Below, piece after piece: positions 34,980 to 44,337 of a stretch of 58,006 nucleotides of DNA (positions are counted from its first letter, which is position 1; each line of letters begins with the position of its first letter). Origin of the DNA: Marisediminicola senii (GTDB lineage Bacteria; Actinomycetota; Actinomycetes; Actinomycetales; Microbacteriaceae); NCBI RefSeq assembly GCF_011057645.1, contig NZ_JAALGE010000014.1, positions 1 to 58,006 on the forward strand. The letters are read 5' to 3'. The translations under genes were made by a program, and so were the position numbers. The notes under the pieces are model-generated. The model was not told where the DNA came from. It made no database searches and worked only from the letters and a program-made list of their open reading frames with translations.

Positions 34980-35930
34980 TCAGGCGCTGGCGGTTTCGAG
35001 GATCTCGGCGGGCAGCGACGCGAGGTAGTGCTCGACGTCGAGGGCCGCGACGGTTCCCGATGCGGCGGCGGTGACGGCCTGGCGGTAGGTGACATCGAGC
35101 ACGTCGCCCGCGGCGAAGACGCCGGGGATGCTGGTGCGCGAGGTGCGACCCTGAACGGCGATGGTGCCGTCTGCGGTCAGGTCGACCTGGCCGTGCACGA
35201 GGTGCGTTCGCGGGTCGTTGCCGATCGCGATGAACAGTCCGCTGAGGTCGACCGTGGTCTCGGTGCCGTCGACGGTGTCGCGGAGTCCGACGCCGGTCAC
35301 CTGGGTGTCGCCGTAGATGTGCTCGACCGTCTTGTTGAAGAGGAACTCGATCTTCGGGTTGGCGTGGGCGCGGTCCTGCATGATCTTCGAGGCGCGGAGC
35401 TTGTCCGAGCGGTGGATCAGGTACACCTTGTCGGCGAACTTGGTGAGGAACGAGGCCTCCTCCATCGCGGAGTCTCCACCGCCGACGACCGCGATCGTCT
35501 TCTGGCGGAAGAAGAACCCGTCGCAGGTGGCGCACCACGAGACGCCGTATCCGCTGAGGCGCTCCTCGTCGGAGATGCCGAGCTTGCGGTAGGCCGATCC
35601 GGTGGCGTAGATCACCGAGAGGGCTTCGTGCACGTCGCCGTTGCCGAGGGTCACGCGCTTGACGTCACCGGTCAGGTCGACGGATTCGACGTCGTCGAGG
35701 ATGATCTCGGTGCCGAATCGCTCGGCCTGCGCCTGCATGTTCAGCATGAGCTCCGGGCCCATGATTCCCTCGGGGAACCCGGGGAAGTTCTCGACCTCGG
35801 TGGTCTTCATGAGCTCGCCACCCGCCTCGACCGAGCTCGCGATGAGCAGCGGCGACAGATTCGCTCGAGCGGCGTAGATCGCGGCGGTGTACCCGGCCGG
35901 TCCTGAGCCGATGATGATGACCTGGCGCAA
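34980..35930 (-). CDS. trxB: Thioredoxin reductase
   Basis: 316 residues from TTG 35930, giving Arg-Gln-Val-Ile-Ile-Ile-Gly-Ser-Gly-Pro-Ala-Gly. A GGAG lies 7 nt before it; another TTG at 35942 would add four codons but would place that GGAG inside the gene. FAD- and NADPH-binding Gly-rich motifs (the second Val-Val-Gly-Gly-Gly-Asp-Ser) flank the redox centre Cys-Ala-Thr-Cys. It passes NADPH electrons to thioredoxin. The trxB-trxA order matches other actinobacteria. Confidence 0.95.
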   Translation of the reverse strand: MRQVIIIGSGPAGYTAAIYAARANLSPLLIASSVEAGGELMKTTEVENFPGFPEGIMGPELMLNMQAQAERFGTEIILDDVESVDLTGDVKRVTLGNGDVHEALSVIYATGSAYRKLGISDEERLSGYGVSWCATCDGFFFRQKTIAVVGGGDSAMEEASFLTKFADKVYLIHRSDKLRASKIMQDRAHANPKIEFLFNKTVEHIYGDTQVTGVGLRDTVDGTETTVDLSGLFIAIGNDPRTHLVHGQVDLTADGTIAVQGRTSRTSIPGVFAAGDVLDVTYRQAVTAAASGTVAALDVEHYLASLPAEILETASA

Positions 35931-36075
35931 CGTGATCTCCAATGCGATAGCGGGGAGGGTGGCCCGGTATTCCGGGTCGCTCGATGTAACGCATCCTAAT
36001 GTCCGCGTATTCCGGGAAGGTGGCCGCGGCGCGGTGCCCGGTGTGCCCTCTCGCGCCTGCCCGAGTCCGCGACTG

Positions 36076-36102
36076 CCAGGTCAGCGCGTGCCCAGGTCAG
36101 CG
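36076..36102. repeat. Short direct repeat at the murJ 3' end
   Basis: CCAGGTCAGCG occurs at 36076-36086 and again at 36092-36102, the second copy running into the last codons of murJ. It belongs to the set of stop-proximal repeats in this window. Confidence 0.6.
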
Positions 36103-37770
36103 ACGGCGACGGATGCGGCGGCTGACGATCTGTACGACTCCGTCGAGCTCCGGCACCCTCATCACCAGGAGCACCGCGAAGTAGACGCCGGCCATGACGG
36201 CGCCGATCACCGCGACGGTGAGGATCGCCGCGTACCGGTTGGCGTGGGCGAAGCCGGTCGGGTCGAGGCCGCCGAGCAGCAGCAGCACCCCGACACCGAC
36301 CGCGGCGGCGGGGAGGCTCGCCACGACGTACTGCACGTGGCGGCGGAGGATGAGGCGGCCTCCCATGTGCCCGAGCCGGCGGCGCAGCAGCACGAAGGTC
36401 AGCACCGCCTGCGCGAGGCCCGCGAGGGTGGTCACCGCTGCGATACCCACGCCGATGCGGTCGGTGGGCAGCGTCGAGACGATGAGGGCGCCGATGATGA
36501 AGAGGCCGGCCTTGACCGTCTCGACGAAGAACGGGGTACGGGTGTCTTCGAGCGAGTAGAAGACGCGCTGCATCACGAAGACCGCACTGAACGGCACCAG
36601 CCCCACGAGGAAGGCCATGATGACCCACGCCATGGCGACGGCGTTGTCGTAGTCGGTCTCGAACACGGCGGCGAAGGGGATGGCGGCCACCAGCAGGGCG
36701 GCGGCCGCCAGCATCACGAGCAGGCCGATCGACCGCAGGGACGCCGACACGTCGTCGCGTACGCCGTCCATGTTGCCGGTCGTGGCGTGACCGCTCATGC
36801 GGGTGAAGTACGCGGTGGCGATCGACACGGCGATGACCGAGTGCGGCAGCATGAAGATGAGCCACGAGTTCGACAGGGCGAAGAGTCCCGGCCCGTTGTC
36901 GGCGGCGATCGAGGCGACGTTGCTCTGGAAGATGCCCGCGACCTGGGTGACCAGGATCATGCCGAACACCCACCCGGCCGAGCGGCCGGTGCGGCGCAGC
37001 CCGACGCCCCTCCAGCGGAAGTCCGGCCGGAAGGAGAGGCCGGCGCGGCGCCAGAACAGCACGAGCACGGCCGCCTGCGCTGCGACGCCGAGGGTGGTGG
37101 TGCCGGCGAGCACGGCAATGCGGTCGGTGTCCCACACCGCGACGTCGCTGTTCTCCGCTGCGCCCCCGAACAGGATGGAGAACGCGACGAGACCGGCGAT
37201 GGCGACGACGTTGTTGAGTACCGGCGCCCAGGTGAACGGCCCGAACGCCTTGCGGGCGTTCAGCACCTCGCCGAGCAGGCTGTACAGCGCATAGAACAGC
37301 ACCTGCGGCAGGCACCAGTACGCGAACGCGGTTGCCAGGGCGATACCCTCCGGGGTGAACCCGCGCTCCCCGTCGGCGCTGGACTGGGCGTAGAGGGCGA
37401 CCAGCAGCGGAGCGGCGAGGGTCGCCAGGATGGCGATGACGATGAACACCGTCGCGCCGAGCGTGACGATCTTGTTGATGAACCGCTGGCCGCCATCGTC
37501 GTGCAGGCCCGCCCGCACGATCTGAGGCACCAGGATCGCCCCGAGGACACCGCCGGCGATCAGCGCGTAGATGTTGTTCGGCAGCTGGTTGCCGACCGCG
37601 AAGGCGTTGCCGGCGGCGCTGCCCACCTGCCCGATGGTCGCGGCGAGCACGATCGCCTTGACGAAACCGAGGATGCGCGAGACGAGTGTTCCCGATGCGA
37701 GCAGTGCGCTGGCGCGGCCCAGGCCAGACGGGGTGGGGTCGGGAACGGGGTCGCGGGGGGCGTCAGTCAT
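36097..37770 (-). CDS. murJ: MurJ/MviN lipid II flippase
   Basis: 557 residues from ATG 37770 with about 14 membrane helices and no cytosolic kinase-like domain (mycobacterial MviN has one). The MOP-superfamily head reads Ser-Gly-Thr-Leu-Val-Ser-Arg-Ile-Leu-Gly-Phe-Val-Lys, and an Asn-Gln-Leu-Pro-Asn-Asn motif follows. It moves lipid II across the membrane for RodA/PbpA. Its start overlaps the DUF6049 stop by 8 nt. Confidence 0.94.
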   Translation of the reverse strand: MTDAPRDPVPDPTPSGLGRASALLASGTLVSRILGFVKAIVLAATIGQVGSAAGNAFAVGNQLPNNIYALIAGGVLGAILVPQIVRAGLHDDGGQRFINKIVTLGATVFIVIAILATLAAPLLVALYAQSSADGERGFTPEGIALATAFAYWCLPQVLFYALYSLLGEVLNARKAFGPFTWAPVLNNVVAIAGLVAFSILFGGAAENSDVAVWDTDRIAVLAGTTTLGVAAQAAVLVLFWRRAGLSFRPDFRWRGVGLRRTGRSAGWVFGMILVTQVAGIFQSNVASIAADNGPGLFALSNSWLIFMLPHSVIAVSIATAYFTRMSGHATTGNMDGVRDDVSASLRSIGLLVMLAAAALLVAAIPFAAVFETDYDNAVAMAWVIMAFLVGLVPFSAVFVMQRVFYSLEDTRTPFFVETVKAGLFIIGALIVSTLPTDRIGVGIAAVTTLAGLAQAVLTFVLLRRRLGHMGGRLILRRHVQYVVASLPAAAVGVGVLLLLGGLDPTGFAHANRYAAILTVAVIGAVMAGVYFAVLLVMRVPELDGVVQIVSRRIRRRR

Positions 37771-40153
37771 GGGTCTCCGCTGTCTGGTCTGCCGTGGCAT
37801 CCACTTTCTCCCGCCTGGCCCTGCGACGTCGGCGCACGGTGCGCACCACCCCGAGGGCGAAGACGATGACGAGGAAGCCGCCGAGCACCGCGGTCGCCGC
37901 GGTCTCCCAGCCGGCCTGGACGTTGATGGTCGTGTAGGTGGGCTGCCCGATCTGCACGCCGGTCGGGCTGTAGAGCGTGGTCGAGATGGTGACCTGCCCG
38001 TTGGCCACCGAGACGGCGGGGATGGCCGCCCTGGTCTGCGAGTCGGCTTCGACGACGACCTCGACGCTGGAGTCGGTCACGTCGAGGATGGCCGTCGCCG
38101 GCTGCACGCGCACCTGCACGGTGACCGGGTAGGCCAGCTCGTTGGCGATGGTGATGGGCAGCGGCTGGTTGTCGGAGAACTGGTTGATCGTGCTGCTGCT
38201 CGCGACCACGCTGACCGACGACGTGATGCGGTTCGACGCGTCGACGTACTCCTGCACGGCGGTGGGCCAGGACTCGGCGGCGGCTGGCGTAGTCCAGCCC
38301 AGCGACGTCGCGGCCAGGAGTGCGAGCCGACGTTCTCCGGTGATGGGGGAGGGATCGGTGAGCACCGACGAGAACGGGCCCACCGCGGCCTCGGCGGCGA
38401 GCAGCGCGTCGATTCCGGAGCGGCGGTCGGCGCCGACGGGCGTGTCGACGATGCTCACCTCGGTGGGGGTCGACGACTCGGTGGCGGCGGCGATTCCGGT
38501 CGACCCGACCCAGGCGGTCGAGTTGACCGCGGCGAGGGTCTCCGACAGCCGGTTGGACTCCGTGGGCGTCGAGCGGTCGAGGGTCGCGAGCAGCACGGGT
38601 GCGCCGTCGGCGTTGTCCTGGCCCGCACCGCTCTGCCCGACGCCGCCCTGCTCGACACCCAGCACCGCAAGGGACGCGCTCAAGCGGGTCACGGCGGACT
38701 GCCACCCGGTCACGTCGGTGGCGGTGACCGCGTCGTGCAGCAGGTCGGAGACCTCGGTGTCGGCGACCAGCACCCGGTGAGTGCCCTCACTCCCCGCGGC
38801 GACGCCCGCCGCCGACGGGGCGGCCGCCGGGTCTGCGTAGGCCAGGTTTGCGGACTCGACGATGGTGGTGGTCAACCCCGCGCCAGCGAAGGTGTCGAGG
38901 TCGGCCGCGACAACGGATCCGCCGGCCGGCCAGGCGATGGAGTCGAAGGTGTAGTTCCAGTCGAGTAGCTGGTCGAGCGTGGGCAGCGGAGGTTCGGCCG
39001 GCGGATCGGCGTCGGGGCCGTTGCTCGGGGACGGCGACGCGCTGTCACCCGTGCCCTGCCCGTCGCCCGCGGAGTCGTCGTTCTCGCCGCCCTGCCCGTT
39101 TGCCCCTCCGGTGTCGCCGGAGGCGTCATCCACATCGTCGGTGTCCTCGGGCTCGGCGAAGCGGCTCGCATCGATCGGGACCCTGGTGGGCGCGAGCACC
39201 CCGGCGCCGGCCTGGCTGGTGGCGGCGATGTCGGAATCCGCCCAGGCGAGCGGAAAGGTGGTGTTCGGCACCACCGCGAGGCGGCGCAGCCAGTCGAGGG
39301 CCGATTCGGGGGCGGTGTCGCCGAGGGCGAGGATCGACGCCTGGATGCGCGGGTCGATGCCGATCGCGACGGGCTGCGCGTAGAGCCGGTCGAGCTGCTG
39401 GTCGAGGATGCCGCCCTCTGCGGTCCAGGTGCCGATCAGTTCGGCCCCGGGCAGAGCCGGTGCGTCGGCGGGCAGCACGAGCGGAACGGCGACCGCGAGG
39501 GAGGTCGCGGCGGGCGCCTCGGCATCCACCGGGTTATGGATGACGGCAGTGCGCGCCTGCGCGGATGCGGCGGGTGCGTCGACCTGCACGACCGCGGGGT
39601 AGACCCCGAACCCGCTGGCCGGGTCGATGCCGATGTCGGCGTCGGGGATGACGATGGATGGCAGGGTCACCGACTGGCCGGGCAGCACCACGGGCGTGGG
39701 AACCGTGGCGACGCTGTCGTTCGCGTCGGTGCCGCCCGCGCTGCCTTGCCCGTTGCTGTCGTCGTCGTCGCTGTCGCTCGTGCCGGTGGCGAGCCAGTCG
39801 GCGAATGCCGCCCGGTCGGTGGCTGCGGCGTCGTCGATCGACACCGCGGCGTTGCCCGCCTGCACGAGGGCACCGGAGTTGTTGGTGAGCACGACCGTGA
39901 TGGTGAGGTCGTCGTCGGCCCCGATCACCCCGAAGTTGTCGGGAACGGCGGTCACCGCCAGGGCACCGCCGTCGACGGGGATGCCGGAGGCCGCCGTGGT
40001 CGTCTCCTGCGTCGTCTCCGCCGGCACTGCTGCCGCGACCGTCGCTTCCGCAATCGGAACGCGCGCGGCGGCCGGCGCTGCGGGCGCGGCGACCGGCGCG
40101 ACGAACGACCCGACCGCGAGGGCCAGAGCGGCGAGGAGAGGGAGATTTTTCAT
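37763..40153 (-). CDS. DUF6049 secreted, membrane-anchored protein
   Basis: 796 residues from ATG 40153. It has a signal peptide (Met-Lys-Asn-Leu-Pro then a hydrophobic run to about residue 30), a long extracytoplasmic region rich in Ala, Asp, Thr and Ser, and one C-terminal helix (about 752-775) followed by a cluster of Arg. An acidic Asp/Asn/Gly low-complexity segment is near 335-375. Its place between the CCA-adding enzyme and murJ matches mycobacterial Rv3909. The function is unknown; the neighbours suggest an envelope-assembly role. The NUDIX gene that often lies here is absent. Confidence 0.85.
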   Translation of the reverse strand: MKNLPLLAALALAVGSFVAPVAAPAAPAAARVPIAEATVAAAVPAETTQETTTAASGIPVDGGALAVTAVPDNFGVIGADDDLTITVVLTNNSGALVQAGNAAVSIDDAAATDRAAFADWLATGTSDSDDDDSNGQGSAGGTDANDSVATVPTPVVLPGQSVTLPSIVIPDADIGIDPASGFGVYPAVVQVDAPAASAQARTAVIHNPVDAEAPAATSLAVAVPLVLPADAPALPGAELIGTWTAEGGILDQQLDRLYAQPVAIGIDPRIQASILALGDTAPESALDWLRRLAVVPNTTFPLAWADSDIAATSQAGAGVLAPTRVPIDASRFAEPEDTDDVDDASGDTGGANGQGGENDDSAGDGQGTGDSASPSPSNGPDADPPAEPPLPTLDQLLDWNYTFDSIAWPAGGSVVAADLDTFAGAGLTTTIVESANLAYADPAAAPSAAGVAAGSEGTHRVLVADTEVSDLLHDAVTATDVTGWQSAVTRLSASLAVLGVEQGGVGQSGAGQDNADGAPVLLATLDRSTPTESNRLSETLAAVNSTAWVGSTGIAAATESSTPTEVSIVDTPVGADRRSGIDALLAAEAAVGPFSSVLTDPSPITGERRLALLAATSLGWTTPAAAESWPTAVQEYVDASNRITSSVSVVASSSTINQFSDNQPLPITIANELAYPVTVQVRVQPATAILDVTDSSVEVVVEADSQTRAAIPAVSVANGQVTISTTLYSPTGVQIGQPTYTTINVQAGWETAATAVLGGFLVIVFALGVVRTVRRRRRARREKVDATADQTAETHD

Positions 40154-40276
40154 GGGAGAGAGCGGCCCGACTGCATCCGCTCGGCCCGCATGAAGCGATT
40201 CTAGGGTGTGGCCGCCGGGGTGCCCGGGAGGCTGGCCCGCACCCGCCCGTCGACCGGTGTGGCAAGCTTGGGCACC

Positions 40277-41701
40277 ATGGAATCCGTCGCTTCGGCCGTG
40301 CAGCGACTCGCGGATCTGGCATCCGCACCCCACATCTCGCGCCTGTCGGCAGCCTTCGAGAAGGCCGGCGAGGAGCTCGCCCTGGTCGGCGGCCCGGTGC
40401 GCGACGCCTTCATCGGACGCGCGCTCAACGACCTCGACTTCGCCACCAGTGCGCGCCCCGACCGCATCCTCGAGATCATCGAGCCCATCGCCGACACCCA
40501 CTGGGACATCGGCCGCGAGTTCGGCACCATCGGCGCCCGCATCGCCGGACACACCGTCGAGATCACCACCTACCGCACCGACGCCTACGACGGCGCGAGC
40601 CGTAAGCCGGTCGTCGAGTTCGGCGACACCCTCGAGGGCGACCTGGTGCGCCGCGACTTCACCATCAACGCAATAGCGCTGCGGTTGCCGTCGCAGGTGC
40701 TCGTCGACCCGTCTGGCGGCCTCGACGACCTGCTCGCATCACGCATCGTCACGCCCGCGTCTGCGGAGCAGTCGTTCGGAGACGACCCGCTACGGATGCT
40801 TCGGGCCGCCCGCTTCACCAGCCAGCTCGGGTTCACCGTCGCCGACGATACGCAGCGAGCGATGACCGCGCTGGCCCCGAGCATCGACATCGTGTCGGTG
40901 GAGCGCATCAGCGACGAGCTGTCGAAGCTGCTGCTCACCCCGTCGCCCAGGGCTGGCCTCGAGCTGCTCGTGGCCACCGGGCTCGCCGCCATCGTGCTGC
41001 CGGAACTGCCGGCGCTCCGGCTCGAGATCGACGAGCACCACCACCACAAGGACGTCTACGAGCACAGCCTCACCGTGCTCGACCAGGCGATCGAGCTGAA
41101 GGCGGAGCGCGATCACCCGTCGCCCGACCTGGTACTGCGCATGGCCGCCCTGCTGCATGACATCGGCAAGCCGTCGACCAAGCGCATCGAGTCCGGCGGG
41201 GTCGTCACCTTCCACCACCACGACGTGGTCGGCGCGAAGCTCGCCGGTCGCCGGCTCAAGGCGCTGCGCTTCGACAAGCAGTTCATCGGTGATGTGAGCC
41301 GGCTCATCGAGCTGCACCTGCGCTTCTTCGGCTACACCGACGCGGCGTGGACCGACTCGGCCGTTCGCCGGTACGCCCGAGACGCGGGTCCCCTGCTCGA
41401 CCGCCTGCACATCCTGGTGCGCGCCGACGTGACGACCCGCAACCGGCGCAAGGCCGACCGGCTGTCGTTCGCCTACGACGACCTCGAAGAGCGCATCCGC
41501 GCCCTGTCGGAAGAGGAGGAGCTCGCAGCGATCCGCCCCGACCTCGACGGCGAGGCGATCATGCGCATCCTCGGCATCGGTCCGAGCCGCGACGTCGGCG
41601 AGGCCTACCGCTACCTGCTCGAGGTGCGCCTCGACGAGGGCCCGCTCGATGCCGCGATCGCCGAGGAGCGCCTACGCGCCTGGTGGGCCGCCCGCGCCTG
41701 A
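40277..41701 (+). CDS. pcnA: CCA-adding tRNA nucleotidyltransferase (poly(A) polymerase family)
   Basis: 474 residues from ATG 40277. The nucleotidyltransferase head has Leu-Val-Gly-Gly-Pro-Val-Arg-Asp, then Asp-Leu-Asp-Phe with the two catalytic Asp, and the template motif Arg-Arg-Asp-Phe-Thr-Ile-Asn-Ala. A C-terminal HD domain carries His-His-His-His-Lys-Asp and Leu-Leu-His-Asp-Ile-Gly-Lys-Pro. The encoded tRNAs in this window lack CCA, so this enzyme is required. Divergent from the DUF6049 gene, as in mycobacteria. Confidence 0.95.
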   Translation: MESVASAVQRLADLASAPHISRLSAAFEKAGEELALVGGPVRDAFIGRALNDLDFATSARPDRILEIIEPIADTHWDIGREFGTIGARIAGHTVEITTYRTDAYDGASRKPVVEFGDTLEGDLVRRDFTINAIALRLPSQVLVDPSGGLDDLLASRIVTPASAEQSFGDDPLRMLRAARFTSQLGFTVADDTQRAMTALAPSIDIVSVERISDELSKLLLTPSPRAGLELLVATGLAAIVLPELPALRLEIDEHHHHKDVYEHSLTVLDQAIELKAERDHPSPDLVLRMAALLHDIGKPSTKRIESGGVVTFHHHDVVGAKLAGRRLKALRFDKQFIGDVSRLIELHLRFFGYTDAAWTDSAVRRYARDAGPLLDRLHILVRADVTTRNRRKADRLSFAYDDLEERIRALSEEEELAAIRPDLDGEAIMRILGIGPSRDVGEAYRYLLEVRLDEGPLDAAIAEERLRAWWAARA

Positions 41702-41747
41702 CTCTGGCTCAGTGCGGGTCGGCTCAGCCACGCAGTCAGCAGTACAG

Positions 41748-42818
41748 CTAGCTCAGGTCGGCGATGAACTTCTCGAGCATCTCGCGGGCCACCGGGTCGG
41801 GGTACTGCACCGCGGGGGACTTCATGAAGTAGGCGGATGCCGCCTCCACCGGTCCGCCCTGGCCGGCGTCGAGCGCCATCTTGGCTGCGCGGATCGCGTC
41901 GATCACGACGCCGGCCGAGTTCGGCGAGTCCCACACCTCGAGCTTGTACTCGAGCGAGGTCGGGGCGCCGCCGAAGCCGTGGCCCTCGAGGCGCACGAAC
42001 GCGAGCTTGCGGTCGTCGAGCCACGGGATGTGGTCGCTGGGCCCGATGTGCACGTCGCGGGCGTTGATCTCGTTGTCGATGTTGCTCGTCACGGCCTGCG
42101 TCTTGGAGATCTTCTTCGACTGCAGGCGCGTGCGCTCGAGCATGTTCCTGAAGTCCATGTTGCCGCCGACGTTGAGCTGGTAAGTGCGGTCGAGCACCAG
42201 CCCGCGCTCCTCGAACAGGCGGGCGAGCACGCGGTGCGTGATGGTCGCGCCGAGCTGGCTCTTGATGTCGTCCCCGACGATCGGGATGCCGGCGGCCTCG
42301 AACTTGGCGGCCCATTCCGGGTCGCTGGCGATGAACACCGGCAGCGCGTTCACGAAGGCGACACCGGCGTCGATGGCGGCCTGCGCGTAGTGCTTGGCCG
42401 CGTCCTCGGATCCCACGGGGAGGTAGCAGACGAGAACCTCGGCGCCGGAGTCACGGAGGGCCTGCGCGACGTCGACGGGCGCGGCATCCGACTCCTCGAC
42501 GGCCTCGCGGTAGTACTCGCCGAGTCCGTCGAGCGTGGGGCCGCGCTGGGTGATCACGTTCGTGGTCTCCACCTCCGCGAACCGCAGGGTGTTGTTCTCG
42601 CTGGCCCAGATGGCCTCGGCCAGGTCGACCCCGACCTTGGCGGCATCCACGTCGAAGGCAGCGACGAACTCGATGTCGCTGACGGCGTACGGGCCGAACC
42701 TGTTGTGCATGAGGCCGGGGATGACTTCATCCGCCGTGGCGTTCCGGTAGAAGGTAACGCCCTGAACGAGCGCGTTGGCGCAGTTTCCGACGCCGACGAT
42801 GGCAACGCGAAGTGACAT
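41748..42818 (-). CDS. ino1: Inositol-3-phosphate synthase
   Basis: 356 residues from ATG 42818, the short actinobacterial form. It has an N-terminal NAD-binding Val-Gly-Val-Gly-Asn-Cys-Ala, a Leu-Asn-Val-Gly-Gly-Asn-Met-Asp motif, and Ser-Lys-Lys-Ile-Ser-Lys-Thr with active-site lysines. It makes myo-inositol 1-phosphate from glucose 6-phosphate for phosphatidylinositol and, where present, mycothiol. A palindromic GCAGG-TTG-CCTGC lies 46 bp upstream. Confidence 0.95.
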   Translation of the reverse strand: MSLRVAIVGVGNCANALVQGVTFYRNATADEVIPGLMHNRFGPYAVSDIEFVAAFDVDAAKVGVDLAEAIWASENNTLRFAEVETTNVITQRGPTLDGLGEYYREAVEESDAAPVDVAQALRDSGAEVLVCYLPVGSEDAAKHYAQAAIDAGVAFVNALPVFIASDPEWAAKFEAAGIPIVGDDIKSQLGATITHRVLARLFEERGLVLDRTYQLNVGGNMDFRNMLERTRLQSKKISKTQAVTSNIDNEINARDVHIGPSDHIPWLDDRKLAFVRLEGHGFGGAPTSLEYKLEVWDSPNSAGVVIDAIRAAKMALDAGQGGPVEAASAYFMKSPAVQYPDPVAREMLEKFIADLS

Positions 42819-42863
42819 GGGGGAGTGCTCCTTGATAGTTGCTGGGTGCACTGACTACACTAG

Positions 42864-42876
42864 GCAGGTTGCCTGC
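42864..42876. promoter_or_regulatory. Palindrome upstream of ino1, possible operator
   Basis: GCAGG-TTG-CCTGC is a perfect short inverted repeat embedded in TAGGCAGGTTGCCTGCA, between ino1 and rpsF. In Corynebacterium ino1 is controlled by a LacI-type regulator; whether this is such a site is inference. Confidence 0.35.
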
Positions 42877-42929
42877 ACTTGATTGACACTTTCGACCCGA
42901 TCGGATTGCGCAATCGCCGCGGCAACATA

Positions 42930-42986
42930 TAACCCTCCTGTCACAGAGAGTCTGTGACCGTTCAGTCCGAAGGAGGTGGGTTAGTC
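42930..42986 (+). promoter_or_regulatory. rpsF leader that can sequester its Shine-Dalgarno; candidate S6:S18 autoregulatory element
   Basis: CCTCCT (42934-42939) is the exact complement of the rpsF ribosome-binding AGGAGG (42971-42976). TAAC/GTTA (42930-42933 with 42980-42983) extends this helix across a three-base bulge. Inside it sits a perfect 8-bp hairpin, GTCACAGA-GAG-TCTGTGAC (42940-42958). A single-stranded segment containing CCGA (42967-42970) follows. This arrangement matches the reported S6:S18-binding rpsF leader, which has a CCG-containing bulge beside a hairpin. A possible -10 at 42928-42933 would start transcription too late for the outer helix, so the start site decides the matter. 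Confidence 0.5.
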
Positions 42987-43451
42987 ATGCAGCAATACGA
43001 ACTTATGGTCATTCTCGATCCAGAGATCGACGAGCGCACCGTCGCTCCCAGCCTTGACAAGTTCCTCAACGTCATCCGCAACGATGGCGGCTCGATCGAC
43101 AAGGTCGACATCTGGGGCAAGCGTCGCCTGGCCTACGAGATCAACAAGAAGACCGAGGGCATCTACGCCGTCGTCGCCCTCACGTCGAACTCCGCCGCGA
43201 CCGTCGAGCTCGACCGCCAGCTGAAGCTCAGCGAAGCCGTCATGCGCACCAAGGTGCTCCGCGCCGAAGAGGCCATCGCCCAGGTCGAAGAGGCAGCCAA
43301 GCTCTCCGCCGAGAAGGCCGCTCGCAAGGCAGCCAACGCCGCTGCGGCTCCCGCAGCGACCGAGGCCCCGAAGTCGGATGCCGCGGCACCTGCTCCCGCA
43401 GCGCCGTCCGCTCCCGCAGCGCCGTCCGCTCCTGCAAAGGCCGCCGAGTAG
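42987..43451 (+). CDS. rpsF: 30S ribosomal protein S6 with Ala/Pro-rich extension
   Basis: 154 residues from ATG 42987, 10 nt after a perfect AGGAGG; an upstream in-frame extension has no homology. Residues 1-95 are the S6 fold (Tyr-Glu-Leu-Met-Val-Ile-Leu-Asp-Pro and Lys-Arg-Arg-Leu-Ala-Tyr-Glu-Ile). The last 50 are an Ala/Pro/Ser extension encoded partly by an 18-bp tandem repeat. It heads the rpsF-ssb-rpsR-rplI operon. Confidence 0.96.
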   Translation: MQQYELMVILDPEIDERTVAPSLDKFLNVIRNDGGSIDKVDIWGKRRLAYEINKKTEGIYAVVALTSNSAATVELDRQLKLSEAVMRTKVLRAEEAIAQVEEAAKLSAEKAARKAANAAAAPAATEAPKSDAAAPAPAAPSAPAAPSAPAKAAE

Positions 43452-43454
43452 CAC

Positions 43455-43979
43455 ATGGCTGGAGAAACAGTAATCACCGTGGTGGGTAACCTCACCGGCG
43501 ACCCGGAACTGCGTTACACGCAGAACGGTCTGGCGGTTGCGAACTTCACCATCGCGTCGACGCCTCGCAGCTTCGACCGTGCAGCCAACGACTGGAAGGA
43601 CGGCGAAGCGCTGTTCCTTCGCGCGAGCGTCTGGCGTGAATTCGCCGAGCACGTCGCGGGATCCCTCACCAAGGGAACCAGGGTCGTGGCGACCGGTCGC
43701 CTCAAGCAGCGCTCCTACGAGACCAAAGAGGGCGAGAAGCGCACCAGCATCGAGCTCGAGGTCGACGAGATCGGTCCGTCGCTGCGGTATGCCACTGCGC
43801 AGATCACTCGTGCCGCCCGCGAGGGCGGCGGCAACGGCGGCGGTGGTGGCCAGCAGTCACCCCGTGGCCAGGTAGCCGAAGAACCGTGGGCTCCGTCGGC
43901 ACCCGCCGCCGCAGCGTCCGGTGGCGGCAACGACGTCTGGAACACGCCAGGAAGCTTCAACGACGAGACGCCCTTCTAG
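43455..43979 (+). CDS. ssb: Single-stranded DNA-binding protein
   Basis: 174 residues, starting 3 nt after rpsF. The OB fold (about 1-115) has [12 protein letters not shown] and Trp-Arg-Glu-Phe-Ala-Glu. A Gly/Gln-rich linker leads to an acidic tip ending in Asp-Glu-Thr-Pro-Phe, close to the usual DDDxPF partner-binding tail. Confidence 0.96.
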   Translation: MAGETVITVVGNLTGDPELRYTQNGLAVANFTIASTPRSFDRAANDWKDGEALFLRASVWREFAEHVAGSLTKGTRVVATGRLKQRSYETKEGEKRTSIELEVDEIGPSLRYATAQITRAAREGGGNGGGGGQQSPRGQVAEEPWAPSAPAAAASGGGNDVWNTPGSFNDETPF

Positions 43980-43994
43980 GCCTTCTCGACTCGT

Positions 43995-44026
43995 GACCCG
44001 CGTCGGCGCACAGCCGACACCGGGTC
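43995..44026 (+). promoter_or_regulatory. Stem-loop in the ssb-rpsR spacer
   Basis: GACCCG (43995-44000) pairs with CGGGTC (44021-44026) and GTCGGC (44002-44007) with GCCGAC (44013-44018) around a five-base loop. There is no T-run, so it is more likely an RNA-processing or stability element, or a weak attenuator, than a full terminator. Confidence 0.5.
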
Positions 44027-44062
44027 GCCCCGAATTAGAACTCTAAGAAAAGAGAAACCATC

Positions 44063-44326
44063 ATGGCTGGAAAGAGCAGCGGCGATCGCCGCAAGCCCGC
44101 CCGCACGCTGAAGGGTGGCAAGAACGCCGCCCCGGCGAAGTCGATCCGCGTCGGCGTCATCGATTACAAGGACGTCGCGACCCTTCGCAAGTTCATCTCC
44201 GAGCGTGGAAAGATCCGCGCCCGTCGCATCACCGGTGTCTCCGTCCAGGAGCAGCGACTCATCGCTCGTGCAGTGAAGAACGCCCGCGAAATGGCGCTCC
44301 TTCCCTACGCAGGCTCAGGCCGTTAG
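44063..44326 (+). CDS. rpsR: 30S ribosomal protein S18
   Basis: 87 residues, basic. Family motifs are Ile-Asp-Tyr-Lys-Asp-Val, [15 protein letters not shown] and Gln-x-Arg-Leu-Ile-Ala-Arg-Ala. No CxxC zinc pair is present, so this is a zinc-independent (C-minus) type. It pairs with S6 in the ribosome platform. Confidence 0.95.
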   Translation: MAGKSSGDRRKPARTLKGGKNAAPAKSIRVGVIDYKDVATLRKFISERGKIRARRITGVSVQEQRLIARAVKNAREMALLPYAGSGR

Positions 44327-44337
44327 GAGCCACTGAA

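Noticed and set aside
35887-37869. A 660-codon plus-strand frame opposite trxB and murJ
   Set aside because: Charged low-complexity product antisense to certain genes; murJ membrane helices and trxB motifs are clear on the other strand.
42883-42911. TTGACA at 42883-42888 as the rpsF promoter -35
   Set aside because: No acceptable -10 hexamer follows at 16-18 bp; an alternative pair (TTGCGC 42906 with TATAAC 42928) is as good, so neither is annotated.
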